From NCBI GenBank assembly GCA_001464495.1, contig LNDZ01000021.1, forward strand, positions 62,001 to 126,000: a stretch of 64,000 nt of DNA, written 5' to 3'. Within the stretch, counting starts at the first letter, position 1. Each line of letters starts with the position of its first letter. Both the position numbers and the translations under genes were made by a program. Shown here in pieces: positions 11,386-20,613 of this stretch. Origin of the DNA: Betaproteobacteria bacterium Ga0074130. Lineage in GTDB: Bacteria; Pseudomonadota; Gammaproteobacteria; Burkholderiales; Rhodocyclaceae. The notes beneath the pieces were generated by a model, which did not search any database, was not told the DNA's origin, and was given only the letters and a program-made list of their open reading frames with translations.

Positions 11386-11960
11386 TCGGAGCTTTAGTTA
11401 CCCTGCCCGCTGCTGCGTATGAGCTCCCCATGCTCAAGCAGCCCTCGTGGCATGAGCTAAGCCCGCAACAAAGACAGATTCTCGCCCCGCTCGCTGCCGA
11501 GTGGGATCAAATGGAAGCCGTACGCCGCAAGAAGTGGGTTGGCATTGCAGGCCGCTACCCCCACATGACGGCCGAGGAACAAACGCGCATTCAATATCAA
11601 ATGCGCGAATGGATACGACTCTCACCACAACAGCGTATTGTGGCCCGCGAAAAATACAAAGCATTACGCAACGCGCCCGCTGATCAGAGGGCGAATATCC
11701 GCGAACAGTGGTTACGCTATCAAGGGTTGCCTGGCGAAGAGAAGCTACGCCTGCAGGAAGAGGCTGCTCGTCAGAAAGAAGAGGCGCGTAAGCAAGCACA
11801 TGAAAAAGCCAAACGCGCTACATCCGTACTCTCCGCCAAGGTAGCCAAGCCCGGCTATCCTGTCGCCCCTATTCAGCAGGCACCAGCGCCCGTCAGCACG
11901 CTGACTCCGAAACCGGTTGCCCCCGCAGAAACAACCCCAGCACACCCCAAAGAGCCTTAA
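11352..11960 (+). CDS. DUF3106 secreted protein
   Basis: A 202 aa protein with an N-terminal signal peptide (ILAILGLIGALVTLPAAAYE) and then a helical, highly charged body with repeated LSPQQR motifs (WHELSPQQRQIL, WIRLSPQQRIVA, RYQGLPGEEKLRL), as in DUF3106. The C-terminal third is Lys/Glu-rich, then Pro-rich. It is likely periplasmic. The start overlaps the end of the DUF3619 gene by 34 bp. Function unknown; the repeats recall CpxP/Spy-like LTPEQ helices, so a periplasmic stress sensor is possible, but that is a guess. Confidence 0.8.
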   Translation: MGQRILAILGLIGALVTLPAAAYELPMLKQPSWHELSPQQRQILAPLAAEWDQMEAVRRKKWVGIAGRYPHMTAEEQTRIQYQMREWIRLSPQQRIVAREKYKALRNAPADQRANIREQWLRYQGLPGEEKLRLQEEAARQKEEARKQAHEKAKRATSVLSAKVAKPGYPVAPIQQAPAPVSTLTPKPVAPAETTPAHPKEP

Positions 11961-11969
11961 GCCTACGCC

Positions 11970-12464
11970 GTGTCACATCTCGCTGATCTACCCGGCCTGC
12001 GCCGCCGTATTGCTGGCATTGCCTACGAAAGCCTACTGCTCTTGGGCGTTCTCTCTGTAACCTTCATGGTGCCGCACCTGTTGCTTGGCATGGCGTTCAG
12101 CATCACGGCGCCAAGCTGGTTGCTGGCCCTGAACTTCTTCGGTGTACTTGGCGCTTATTTCGTTTGGTATTGGTACAAGCATGGACAAACACTCGCCATG
12201 CAGACTTGGAAAATGGAGTTGGTGAGCGCTGATGGCAGCCCCCCAAAATTGGAGCAGTTAGTCGCACGCTTTATCTTTGCGTGGGCGATCCCACTGGCGA
12301 TGATCTACATCGTGCAGCACCTACTTACTGGCTTGCCGCAGCACCTCCCGCGCTGGTATCCATATCTGGGCGGGATCGTCTGCTTAATTTGGGCGTTCTT
12401 CGACCGCGAACGCCAGTTTCTGCATGATCGACTAGCCGGGACCAAGATCATTTTCAAAACGTAG
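11970..12464 (+). CDS. RDD family membrane protein
   Basis: A 164 aa inner-membrane protein with the RDD pattern: GLRRRIAGIAYESLLL at the N-terminus (the Arg-Asp-Asp positions are changed to Arg and Tyr-Glu) and three to four hydrophobic segments, ending FDRERQFLHDRLAGTKII, which is characteristic. RDD proteins are proposed transport-related membrane proteins without a settled role. The start is GTG, nine bases after DUF3106. It is last in the sigma operon and converges on lptG. Confidence 0.85.
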   Translation: MSHLADLPGLRRRIAGIAYESLLLLGVLSVTFMVPHLLLGMAFSITAPSWLLALNFFGVLGAYFVWYWYKHGQTLAMQTWKMELVSADGSPPKLEQLVARFIFAWAIPLAMIYIVQHLLTGLPQHLPRWYPYLGGIVCLIWAFFDRERQFLHDRLAGTKIIFKT

Positions 12465-12501
12465 TTACCGCCCACAAAGTCGCAAGATAGGTTGGGCTGA
12501 C

Positions 12502-13599
12502 TTACCTACGCTCCGACCACCAAAGCATCACCGTTGCCGTTAGGACGAATATCACGCTCGGTGTAATCGCTGAGACAAAAGGCGTCCAGTGATTGATGAT
12601 GCCAAGGCTTGAGAACAGGCCGTTCAGCATGTTGAACAAGACGCCCAGCATGATGCCAGCAAACACCTTGAGGCTGACTGCGCCCATGCGGTCCTGCAGA
12701 TAGGCAAACGGCAATGCCAGCACCAGCATGACCAAGCAGGCTAAGGGATAGATCAACTTTTTCCAGAGCGCGATTTGGTAACGTTCGGTCTTCTGCTGAT
12801 TCGCACTCAGGTGGCCGATATAACGGTAGAGTCGGTCAATCGACATCCGTTCAGGATTTACAAGCAACACGGACAAAATGTCCGGATTCAAGCCGGACGT
12901 CCAGATTAGCTCTGGCATGCGCACGATGGTCGCACTATCGCCGTTGAAGCGCGTCTGCACCACGTTACGCAGCACCCATTGATCCGGTGCACGAAACTCG
13001 CCCGTTTCGGCTTCCTCAATGGTCTTCAGCTGAAAGCGTTGGTCGAACTGATACACACGCACCCGGCGCAAACCTGCCTCAGGCGTAACCTCAGCAGCAT
13101 TCACAAAAGCCTTATCGTCCTTCACCCACAGACCGGTGCGAAACTCCTGCGCCACCAGATTGCTCATGGTGCTCAAGCGCAGCTGCTGCGCAGCGCGCTC
13201 TGCAGGCGGAACGACCACCTCACCAATCAGGAAGGTCAGCACCACGAACAAAGAGCCAATCTTGAGCAGCGTAACCACGAAATCTCGGGTGGCAGCACCC
13301 GAGGCGCGCAAAACCGTGATTTCTGAATGCCGCGCCAGCTGCGTCAGCGCATACAAGGCGCCAATCAGTACCGCAATTGGCAACAGCTCATAGCTCCGCC
13401 CCGGCACGGATAACAAGACAAAGCCCACCGCATGTTGCAGTTGGTAGCCCCCTTTGCCAATCGATTCGAACTCGTAAATGAGGTCGAAAAAGGAAAAGAG
13501 CATTAGAAACGCGGCCAAGACCAAGGCGGTCGCAGCGTAGACCTCGCGTGCGATGTAACGCTCGTAGGTTTTCAGAATTTGCGCCACAAACGTCCCCAC
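12502..13599 (-). CDS. lptG: LPS export ABC transporter permease LptG
   Basis: One of the two inner-membrane permeases of LptB2FG, which extracts lipopolysaccharide and passes it to the LptCAD bridge. The 365 aa protein starts with the LptG-type helix (TYERYIAREVYAATALVLAAF) and has six transmembrane helices flanking a periplasmic beta-jellyroll domain. LRASGAATRDFV after the second helix pair is the coupling-helix region contacting LptB. It overlaps lptF by 28 bp, the usual coupled pair. Confidence 0.94.
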   Translation of the reverse strand: MGTFVAQILKTYERYIAREVYAATALVLAAFLMLFSFFDLIYEFESIGKGGYQLQHAVGFVLLSVPGRSYELLPIAVLIGALYALTQLARHSEITVLRASGAATRDFVVTLLKIGSLFVVLTFLIGEVVVPPAERAAQQLRLSTMSNLVAQEFRTGLWVKDDKAFVNAAEVTPEAGLRRVRVYQFDQRFQLKTIEEAETGEFRAPDQWVLRNVVQTRFNGDSATIVRMPELIWTSGLNPDILSVLLVNPERMSIDRLYRYIGHLSANQQKTERYQIALWKKLIYPLACLVMLVLALPFAYLQDRMGAVSLKVFAGIMLGVLFNMLNGLFSSLGIINHWTPFVSAITPSVIFVLTATVMLWWSERR

Positions 13600-14669
13600 G
13601 AGAATAGTGATGCGCGGCGCCAGAACAGGGCCAGCAAAAGCACGAACATCAGCGCATGAACCGCCCAGACACCAATCTCAAAAGGCAGCTTGCCGCGGGC
13701 AACCCAAGCCTGACTCAGGCTGATCAGGTTGCTGTAAATCATGAAGGTCAGTACTGCGAAAATCAGGTTATTGGTCCGGCCGGCTCGCGGATTAACGAAC
13801 GACAACGGAATTGCAAGCATGGCCAGCATAAGAGCGGAGAGCGGCACACCAATCCGCCATAACAATTCGCCCATGTTGGAGCCGTTCGGATCATCCAGCA
13901 AGGCGCGTAAGGGCAGGCTGCGCGGCGACACATCCACCCCACGCGTCTCTCGCGTTTCGGTACGGATAGCGTAGCGTTCGAATTCCATGATGCGGTATTC
14001 GGGCGAGCCCGGCATGCCCTCATAACGGCGGCCGTTTTCCAGCACAATGAAGCGGTCGCCATTCGGATGCTGCTCGGAATGCCCCTCGGCAGCGGCCATC
14101 ACACCAAGACGACCATGCTGCATGGAGCTGATGAAGATATTACGCACCCGCCCATCCTGCTTGCTGTCTGCCCCATCAACGCCTTCGACAAAGAAGACGC
14201 GTTGGCCAGAGGAGGATTCTTTGAAAGCGCCGGGGGACATGCGCGACAGATCGTCACGCTGATCCATGCGCTGGCGGTATTCGTTACTCTTGAATTGCGC
14301 CCAAGGAGCCAAGAACAGTGACAGCGCCAGAATCACACTGACGATGGGCAGCGCAAACTTAAGGACTGGGCGCATCCAATCGCGCAGTGATAGGCCGCTG
14401 GAGAACCAGACGACCATCTCAGAATCGCGATAGAAGCGCGACAACGTCATCAGCACGGAGATAAACAAGGTCAGCGACAGTAGCACTGGCAGATAACCGA
14501 GTGCTCCAAAGCCCAAGAGCGCCATCACCGCCTCGGGTACCACGCGCCCACCGGCTGCCTGGCCGAGCAGCCGAATTAGCTGCGTCGTCAGCAGGATCGA
14601 AAACAGGGCCACAAAGACGGCCACAGCAGTCTGGGCAAATTCGCGCTGGGCAGCGCGTTGGTAAATCAT
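13572..14669 (-). CDS. lptF: LPS export ABC transporter permease LptF
   Basis: Partner permease to LptG. At 365 aa it begins MIYQRAAQREFAQTAVAVF and has the family stretch VVWFSSGLSLRDWMRPVLKFALP, then the periplasmic domain (about 110-250) and three C-terminal helices. It is first in the lptF-lptG operon and divergent from pepA, an arrangement conserved in beta- and gammaproteobacteria. Confidence 0.95.
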   Translation of the reverse strand: MIYQRAAQREFAQTAVAVFVALFSILLTTQLIRLLGQAAGGRVVPEAVMALLGFGALGYLPVLLSLTLFISVLMTLSRFYRDSEMVVWFSSGLSLRDWMRPVLKFALPIVSVILALSLFLAPWAQFKSNEYRQRMDQRDDLSRMSPGAFKESSSGQRVFFVEGVDGADSKQDGRVRNIFISSMQHGRLGVMAAAEGHSEQHPNGDRFIVLENGRRYEGMPGSPEYRIMEFERYAIRTETRETRGVDVSPRSLPLRALLDDPNGSNMGELLWRIGVPLSALMLAMLAIPLSFVNPRAGRTNNLIFAVLTFMIYSNLISLSQAWVARGKLPFEIGVWAVHALMFVLLLALFWRRASLFSWGRLWRKF

Positions 14670-14676
14670 CGTTGCT

Positions 14677-14705
14677 TTGTCTTTTCAGCGAAAAATCGGG
14701 ATAAT
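14677..14705 (+). promoter_or_regulatory. Putative promoter of pepA
   Basis: TTGTCT (14677-14682), a 17 bp spacer, then GATAAT (14700-14705). The -35 matches 4 of 6 and the -10 5 of 6. Use of this site would give pepA a leader of about 170 nt that contains the palindrome at 14829-14849. Confidence 0.55.
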
Positions 14706-14828
14706 CGAACGAGAGGCGGTATTTTTAAACTTTTGCCTAAAAATGCCAGCCCAGCTGAGCGCAAGGAAGACCCGAGCGACGGCGACTGAAACAGCATCAA
14801 CAGACTTGTCGGTGCGATGGACGCGAAA

Positions 14829-14849
14829 GATCTGGTCACTGACCAGATC
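14829..14849. promoter_or_regulatory. Perfect 10-1-10 inverted repeat in the pepA leader
   Basis: GATCTGGTCA, one central base C, then TGACCAGATC. It ends 35 bp before the pepA ATG. As DNA it looks like a dimeric operator with TGGT...ACCA half-sites of the kind used by GntR-type repressors; as RNA it would fold into an 8 bp hairpin with a five-base loop just upstream of the ribosome site. Which one applies cannot be told from sequence. Confidence 0.6.
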
Positions 14850-14884
14850 ACGCAGAATCCACGCCGAAAAACATGGAGAAGCGC

Positions 14885-16378
<1,494 letters not shown>

Positions 16379-16388
16379 CATTGTCATC

Positions 16389-16511
16389 ATGAGTAACCGT
16401 AGCGAGCGAACCAAGGACAAGGCGCCCGGCGCGCAGCAACCGGAATGTGCTGTAGCACATGAGGATTGTGAGCACCGCGTAACGCCGCCATTGGTTTGCG
16501 CAGTAGGTTAA
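16389..16511 (+). repeat. Candidate intergenic repeat element with central hairpin
   Basis: The 145 bp gap between pepA and holC holds a distinctive segment with GCGCAGCAACCGG, a perfect hairpin ATGTGCT-GT-AGCACAT (16445-16460), GAGGATTGTGAGCAC and GCGCAGTAGG. I recall similar strings scattered between genes in other betaproteobacteria, but no second copy occurs in this window. The same bases form an open frame of 40 codons from ATG at 16389; it has no ribosome site, and I do not treat it as a gene. Confidence 0.4.
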
Positions 16512-16524
16512 TCGGGGTGCCAAC

Positions 16525-16962
16525 GTGACGAAGATCTTTTTCTACCACGGCATGCACGACCGCCTGCCCTATGCCACCCGCCTAATTGCGGGCGCATGGG
16601 CGCAGAAGAAGGCGATCACGGTGTATGCGCCCGATCCATCGCTGGCCCAACAGCTCGACCAAATGCTGTGGGCGCAGAATTCGACCGGCTTCATCCCGCA
16701 TTGCATGGGCGACTCGCCGTTGGTGGCGGAGACACCGATCCTGATTGCACGCAATGAAGGCGAGCTAGAACGCAGCACGCAGGACCAACGCCTGCTTAAT
16801 CTGAGCAATGAGCTGCCGCCGGGATTTGCACGCTTTGAAAGCTTGGTCGAGGTAGTTAGTCAGGAAGATGATATCCGCAACAGTGGCCGCGAGCGCGTGC
16901 GCTTTTATCGTGAGCGCGGCTACGACGTACAGTTCAAGGACATCGGGAGCGAAAGCGCATGA
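16525..16962 (+). CDS. holC: DNA polymerase III subunit chi
   Basis: HolC links the clamp loader to single-strand binding protein at the replication fork. The 145 aa protein shows family features: FFYHGMHDRLPYATRLIAGAW at the start, DQMLWAQNSTGFIPHC and the ending ERVRFYRERGYDVQFKDI. The start is GTG. It overlaps the next gene by ATGA, and the order pepA-holC-valS is conserved in proteobacteria. Confidence 0.93.
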   Translation: MTKIFFYHGMHDRLPYATRLIAGAWAQKKAITVYAPDPSLAQQLDQMLWAQNSTGFIPHCMGDSPLVAETPILIARNEGELERSTQDQRLLNLSNELPPGFARFESLVEVVSQEDDIRNSGRERVRFYRERGYDVQFKDIGSESA

Positions 16963-17390
16963 GCGAGCCGAATCAAGACCAAGCCACGCCCTTGCTGCAG
17001 CAGGCTGACGCCCTGATGCGAAGGCATCGCCGCGTATTTGTTGCCGGAGCTGATCCCGTAGCGACCAGTAACCCCACCGATCTCGGCGACGTGCCGGTAC
17101 TAACGGAAGTCGTGGAAAGCGACCACCTCATCGCCAACGCATCGCGTGTGGCCGAGGATGAAGTGCGAGCGCGCATCCATGCAGCCATTGGCGAGGCCGT
17201 TGGCGCCAATGAGGCCGAGCTGGCTCGCGCCCTGGAACGCTGGATTGCCACCCAGCTGCCCCACGCCCTCTCGCAAGCGCTGGAAAGTGTGGCTGAGCAA
17301 CTGAAGCTTGAGCTGGCATCCCGCCTGCGCGCTGAGCTGCTGACCCGGCCGATGTTTGACCAGCAACCCCTATTCAAGCAAGACAAGTAG
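16959..17390 (+). CDS. Hypothetical protein between holC and valS
   Basis: A 143 aa soluble protein I cannot assign. Residues 1-60 are low complexity with VPVLTEVVE; residues 75-130 are a predicted amphipathic helix run (LARALERWIATQLPHALSQALESV, then ASRLRAELLTRP). No catalytic motif. It overlaps holC by 4 bp and precedes valS by 67 bp. Small helical proteins with a PVLTE-type motif are common in this position in Burkholderiales (some named DUF2486), but that match is from memory. Confidence 0.7.
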   Translation: MSEPNQDQATPLLQQADALMRRHRRVFVAGADPVATSNPTDLGDVPVLTEVVESDHLIANASRVAEDEVRARIHAAIGEAVGANEAELARALERWIATQLPHALSQALESVAEQLKLELASRLRAELLTRPMFDQQPLFKQDK

Positions 17391-17414
17391 CGGCTAGGCA
17401 GTGCCTGCCTCCCG

Positions 17415-17420
17415 TATAAT
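17415..17420 (+). promoter_or_regulatory. Possible -10 box of valS
   Basis: A perfect TATAAT 37 bp before the valS start. No good -35 lies 16-18 bp upstream, so activity is uncertain; valS may also be read through from holC. Confidence 0.4.
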
Positions 17421-17457
17421 TCAGGGCTTCCCCTCTTTTTCTTTTCCGCTGTAAATC

Positions 17458-20289
17458 ATGGAACTCGCCAAGAGCTTCGAACCGGCCGACATTGAGCGCC
17501 GGTGGTACCCCCTTTGGGAATCGTCTGGTCATTTCAAGGCTGGGCTAGATACCGACAATAAAAACGCCTTCTGCATTCTGCTACCACCGCCGAATGTGAC
17601 CGGCACGCTGCACATGGGGCATGGTTTCAACCAGACCATCATGGATGCGCTGACGCGCTACCACCGCATGAAGGGTGACAACACCCTTTGGCAACCGGGC
17701 ACCGACCACGCCGGCATCGCCACGCAGATCGTGGTTGAGCGTCAGCTCGGCCAACAAGGCATATCGCGCCACGACCTCGGCCGGGAAAAGTTTCTGGAAA
17801 AAGTCTGGGAGTGGAAGGAATACTCGGGTAACACCATTACCCAGCAAATGCGCCGCATCGGCACCTCGCCGGATTGGTCGCGCGAACGGTTCACCATGGA
17901 TGCAGGCCTGTCCAAGACCGTCACCGAAACCTTTGTCCGTCTCTATAACGAAGGTCTGATCTATCGCGGCAAGCGCTTGGTCAATTGGGATCCGGTTTTG
18001 CACACCGCCGTGTCTGACCTGGAAGTTGTCAGCGAAGAGGAAGATGGCTCGCTGTGGCATATCCGCTATCCGCTCGCCGATGGCTCGGGCTCGCTCGTAG
18101 TTGCGACCACCCGGCCGGAAACCATGCTCGGTGACACCGCCGTGATGGTGCATCCGGAAGATGAGCGTTACGCCCACCTGATTGGCAAGACCGTCAAGCT
18201 GCCGATGTGTGATCGCGAGATCCCGATCATCGCTGACGACTACGTGGACCGTGAATTCGGTACCGGCGTGGTTAAGGTCACGCCTGCGCATGACTTCAAC
18301 GACTACGCCGTCGGCCAGCGCCACAAGCTGCCGATGATTTGCATCCTCACCCTGGATGCCAAGATTAACGACGAAGCGCCCGAACAGTATCGTGGTCTGG
18401 ATCGCTTTGCCGCACGCAAGCAGATCGTCGCGGACCTCGAAGCAGCCGAGCTGCTGGTCAAGATCGACAAGCACAAGCTCAAGGTACCGCGCGGTGACCG
18501 TACCAACGTCGTGATCGAGCCGATGCTTACCGACCAGTGGTTCGTGGCCATGAGCAAGCCCGGTGCGGATGGCAAGAGCATTACGCAAAAGGCGCTGGAT
18601 GTCGTCGCCTCCGGCGAAATCAAGTTCTATCCCGAAAACTGGGTGAACACCTACAACCAGTGGCTCAACAACATCCAGGACTGGTGTATCTCGCGTCAGC
18701 TCTGGTGGGGCCATCAGATCCCCGCTTGGTATGGCGACAACGGCAAGGTCTACGTCGCCCACGACGAGGCGGAAGCCAAAGCACAGGCCACCAAGGATGG
18801 TTACAACGGCAGCCTCCGCCGCGACGATGACGTGCTCGACACCTGGTATTCGTCAGCACTGTGGCCATTCTCGACCCTGGACTGGACCGGCGAAGAAGCC
18901 ACCGACAAGGCCAACCCGGCGCTTGACCTCTACCTGCCTTCGACCGTTCTTGTCACCGGCTTTGACATCATCTTCTTCTGGGTGGCGCGCATGGTCATGA
19001 TGACCACGCACATCACCGGCAAGATTCCGTTCAAGCACGTCTATGTGCACGGCCTGATTCGCGATGGCGAAGGCCAGAAGATGTCCAAGTCCAAGGGCAA
19101 TGTGCTGGACCCGATTGATCTGATCGATGGCATCGATATCGAAGCACTGGTAGCCAAGCGCACCACCGGTCTGATGCGCCCGACCGATGCGCCCAAGATC
19201 GAGAAGCGTACCCGCAAGGAGTTTCCGGAAGGCATTACCGGCGTGGGCACCGACGCACTGCGCTTCACCTTCCTGTCGCTGGCCTCGCCCGGCCGCGACA
19301 TCAAGTTCGACATGGAGCGCTGCGAAGGCTACCGTAACTTCTGCAACAAGCTGTGGAACGCCACCCGCTTTGTGCTGATGAACTGCGAAGGTCAGGACTG
19401 CGGCTTCGGCAAACCTGGCCCATGCGAGCCCGGCGATTGCGCACCGGATGGCTATCACCATTTCTCGCAAGCCGATCGCTGGATTGTGTCTGAGCTTCAG
19501 CGTGTTGAGGCTGAGGCAGCGCAGCACTTCGCTGACTACCGTTTCGATTTGCTCGCCAAGACGGTATATGAGTTTGTGTGGGACCAGTATTGCGACTGGT
19601 ATCTGGAACTGGCCAAGGTGCAGATCCAAACCGGCAATGAAGCCACGCAGCGGGGCACCCGCCGCACCCTGTTGCGCGTACTCGAAACCATCCTGCGTCT
19701 AGCCCATCCGCTGATGCCCTTCATCACCGAAGAGCTTTGGCAGACCGTGGCACCGATGACAGGCATCAAGACCGATGGCCAGTCCATCATGCTGCAGGCC
19801 TATCCGCAAGCGCAGCCGTCCAAGATCGACGCGGCGGCAGAAGCCTGGATGACCCAGTTGAAAGAGATGGTCAATGCCTGTCGCAGCCTACGTGGCGAAA
19901 TGAATCTCTCGCCGGCCTTGCGTGCGCCAATGATTGCAGCGGGCGATACTGAAGTGCTCAAGGGCTTCGCGCCCTATGTGCAAGCGCTCGGCAAGCTGTC
20001 GGAAGTCACCGTGGCGGCCGAGTTGCCGGAGAGTGATGCACCGGTACAGATCGTCGGCAACTTCAAACTCATGCTCAAGGTCGAAATCGACGTTGCAGCA
20101 GAGAAGGAGCGGCTGGGCAAGGAACTGTCCAAGCTCGATGGCGAAATTACGTCGGCCGAGAAGAAGCTCTCCACGCCAACCTTCGTCGAGCGTGCGCCGG
20201 AAGCCGTTGTTGCACAGGAACGCGCCCGCCTAGCCGAAAAGAGCAGCCAACGCGAGAAGATCGCCGCTCAGTTGGCAAAGCTGAAGTAA
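17458..20289 (+). CDS. valS: Valyl-tRNA synthetase
   Basis: Class I aminoacyl-tRNA synthetase charging tRNA-Val, with an editing domain against threonine. The 943 aa protein has the HIGH-type motif HMGH at residues 52-55, [13 protein letters not shown] of the CP1 editing domain, KMSKS at 541-545, the anticodon-binding domain and a C-terminal coiled coil ([19 protein letters not shown]). Length and order are typical. A strong terminator follows. Confidence 0.98.
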   Translation: MELAKSFEPADIERRWYPLWESSGHFKAGLDTDNKNAFCILLPPPNVTGTLHMGHGFNQTIMDALTRYHRMKGDNTLWQPGTDHAGIATQIVVERQLGQQGISRHDLGREKFLEKVWEWKEYSGNTITQQMRRIGTSPDWSRERFTMDAGLSKTVTETFVRLYNEGLIYRGKRLVNWDPVLHTAVSDLEVVSEEEDGSLWHIRYPLADGSGSLVVATTRPETMLGDTAVMVHPEDERYAHLIGKTVKLPMCDREIPIIADDYVDREFGTGVVKVTPAHDFNDYAVGQRHKLPMICILTLDAKINDEAPEQYRGLDRFAARKQIVADLEAAELLVKIDKHKLKVPRGDRTNVVIEPMLTDQWFVAMSKPGADGKSITQKALDVVASGEIKFYPENWVNTYNQWLNNIQDWCISRQLWWGHQIPAWYGDNGKVYVAHDEAEAKAQATKDGYNGSLRRDDDVLDTWYSSALWPFSTLDWTGEEATDKANPALDLYLPSTVLVTGFDIIFFWVARMVMMTTHITGKIPFKHVYVHGLIRDGEGQKMSKSKGNVLDPIDLIDGIDIEALVAKRTTGLMRPTDAPKIEKRTRKEFPEGITGVGTDALRFTFLSLASPGRDIKFDMERCEGYRNFCNKLWNATRFVLMNCEGQDCGFGKPGPCEPGDCAPDGYHHFSQADRWIVSELQRVEAEAAQHFADYRFDLLAKTVYEFVWDQYCDWYLELAKVQIQTGNEATQRGTRRTLLRVLETILRLAHPLMPFITEELWQTVAPMTGIKTDGQSIMLQAYPQAQPSKIDAAAEAWMTQLKEMVNACRSLRGEMNLSPALRAPMIAAGDTEVLKGFAPYVQALGKLSEVTVAAELPESDAPVQIVGNFKLMLKVEIDVAAEKERLGKELSKLDGEITSAEKKLSTPTFVERAPEAVVAQERARLAEKSSQREKIAAQLAKLK

Positions 20290-20305
20290 GGCATCTTGCA
20301 CCTAA

Positions 20306-20336
20306 CAAAAAGGGCATCCCGCGGGATGCCCTTTTT
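20306..20336 (+). terminator. Rho-independent terminator after valS
   Basis: AAAAAGGGCATCCC and GGGATGCCCTTTTT flank a short GC loop 16 bp after the valS stop. It can serve the convergent TusA-like gene as well. Confidence 0.92.
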
Positions 20337-20354
20337 CATTTCAGGACACAACGA

Positions 20355-20597
20355 TCAACGACGCTTGAGCAAAAACTCAAACACACCGGGGGCTGTCTCG
20401 CGGCTGCCCAGCAATTGGTTGCCGGTTTGGATGGCGAAGGCGGCGAAGTCCTTGACCGAGCCGGCGTCGGTGGCAATCACGCGCAGCACCTCGGCACTCT
20501 TCATGGTCGCCAGCGCCTTCTTGGCGCGCAGGATAGGTAGTGGGCAGGTCAGGCCGCTCGCGTCGACTTCGGCATGCACGGTAATGTCTTCGGACAT
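20355..20597 (-). CDS. TusA-like sulfurtransferase family protein
   Basis: An 80 aa protein of the SirA/TusA fold. The sulfur-carrying cysteine is Cys18 in GLTCPLPILRAKKAL, followed by VLRVIATDAGSVKDFAAF, the standard pattern. TusA proteins relay persulfide sulfur for tRNA thiolation, molybdenum cofactor or sulfur oxidation. It is 16 bp downstream of the NorD-like gene on the same strand, so it probably belongs to that operon rather than to tRNA modification; the real partner is unknown. Confidence 0.87.
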   Translation of the reverse strand: MSEDITVHAEVDASGLTCPLPILRAKKALATMKSAEVLRVIATDAGSVKDFAAFAIQTGNQLLGSRETAPGVFEFLLKRR

Positions 20598-20613
20598 GAT
20601 GTCTCCGGTGTTT

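Noticed and set aside
17581-18762. 393-codon open frame opposite valS
   Set aside because: Antisense shadow of valS; composition and lack of motifs argue against a gene.
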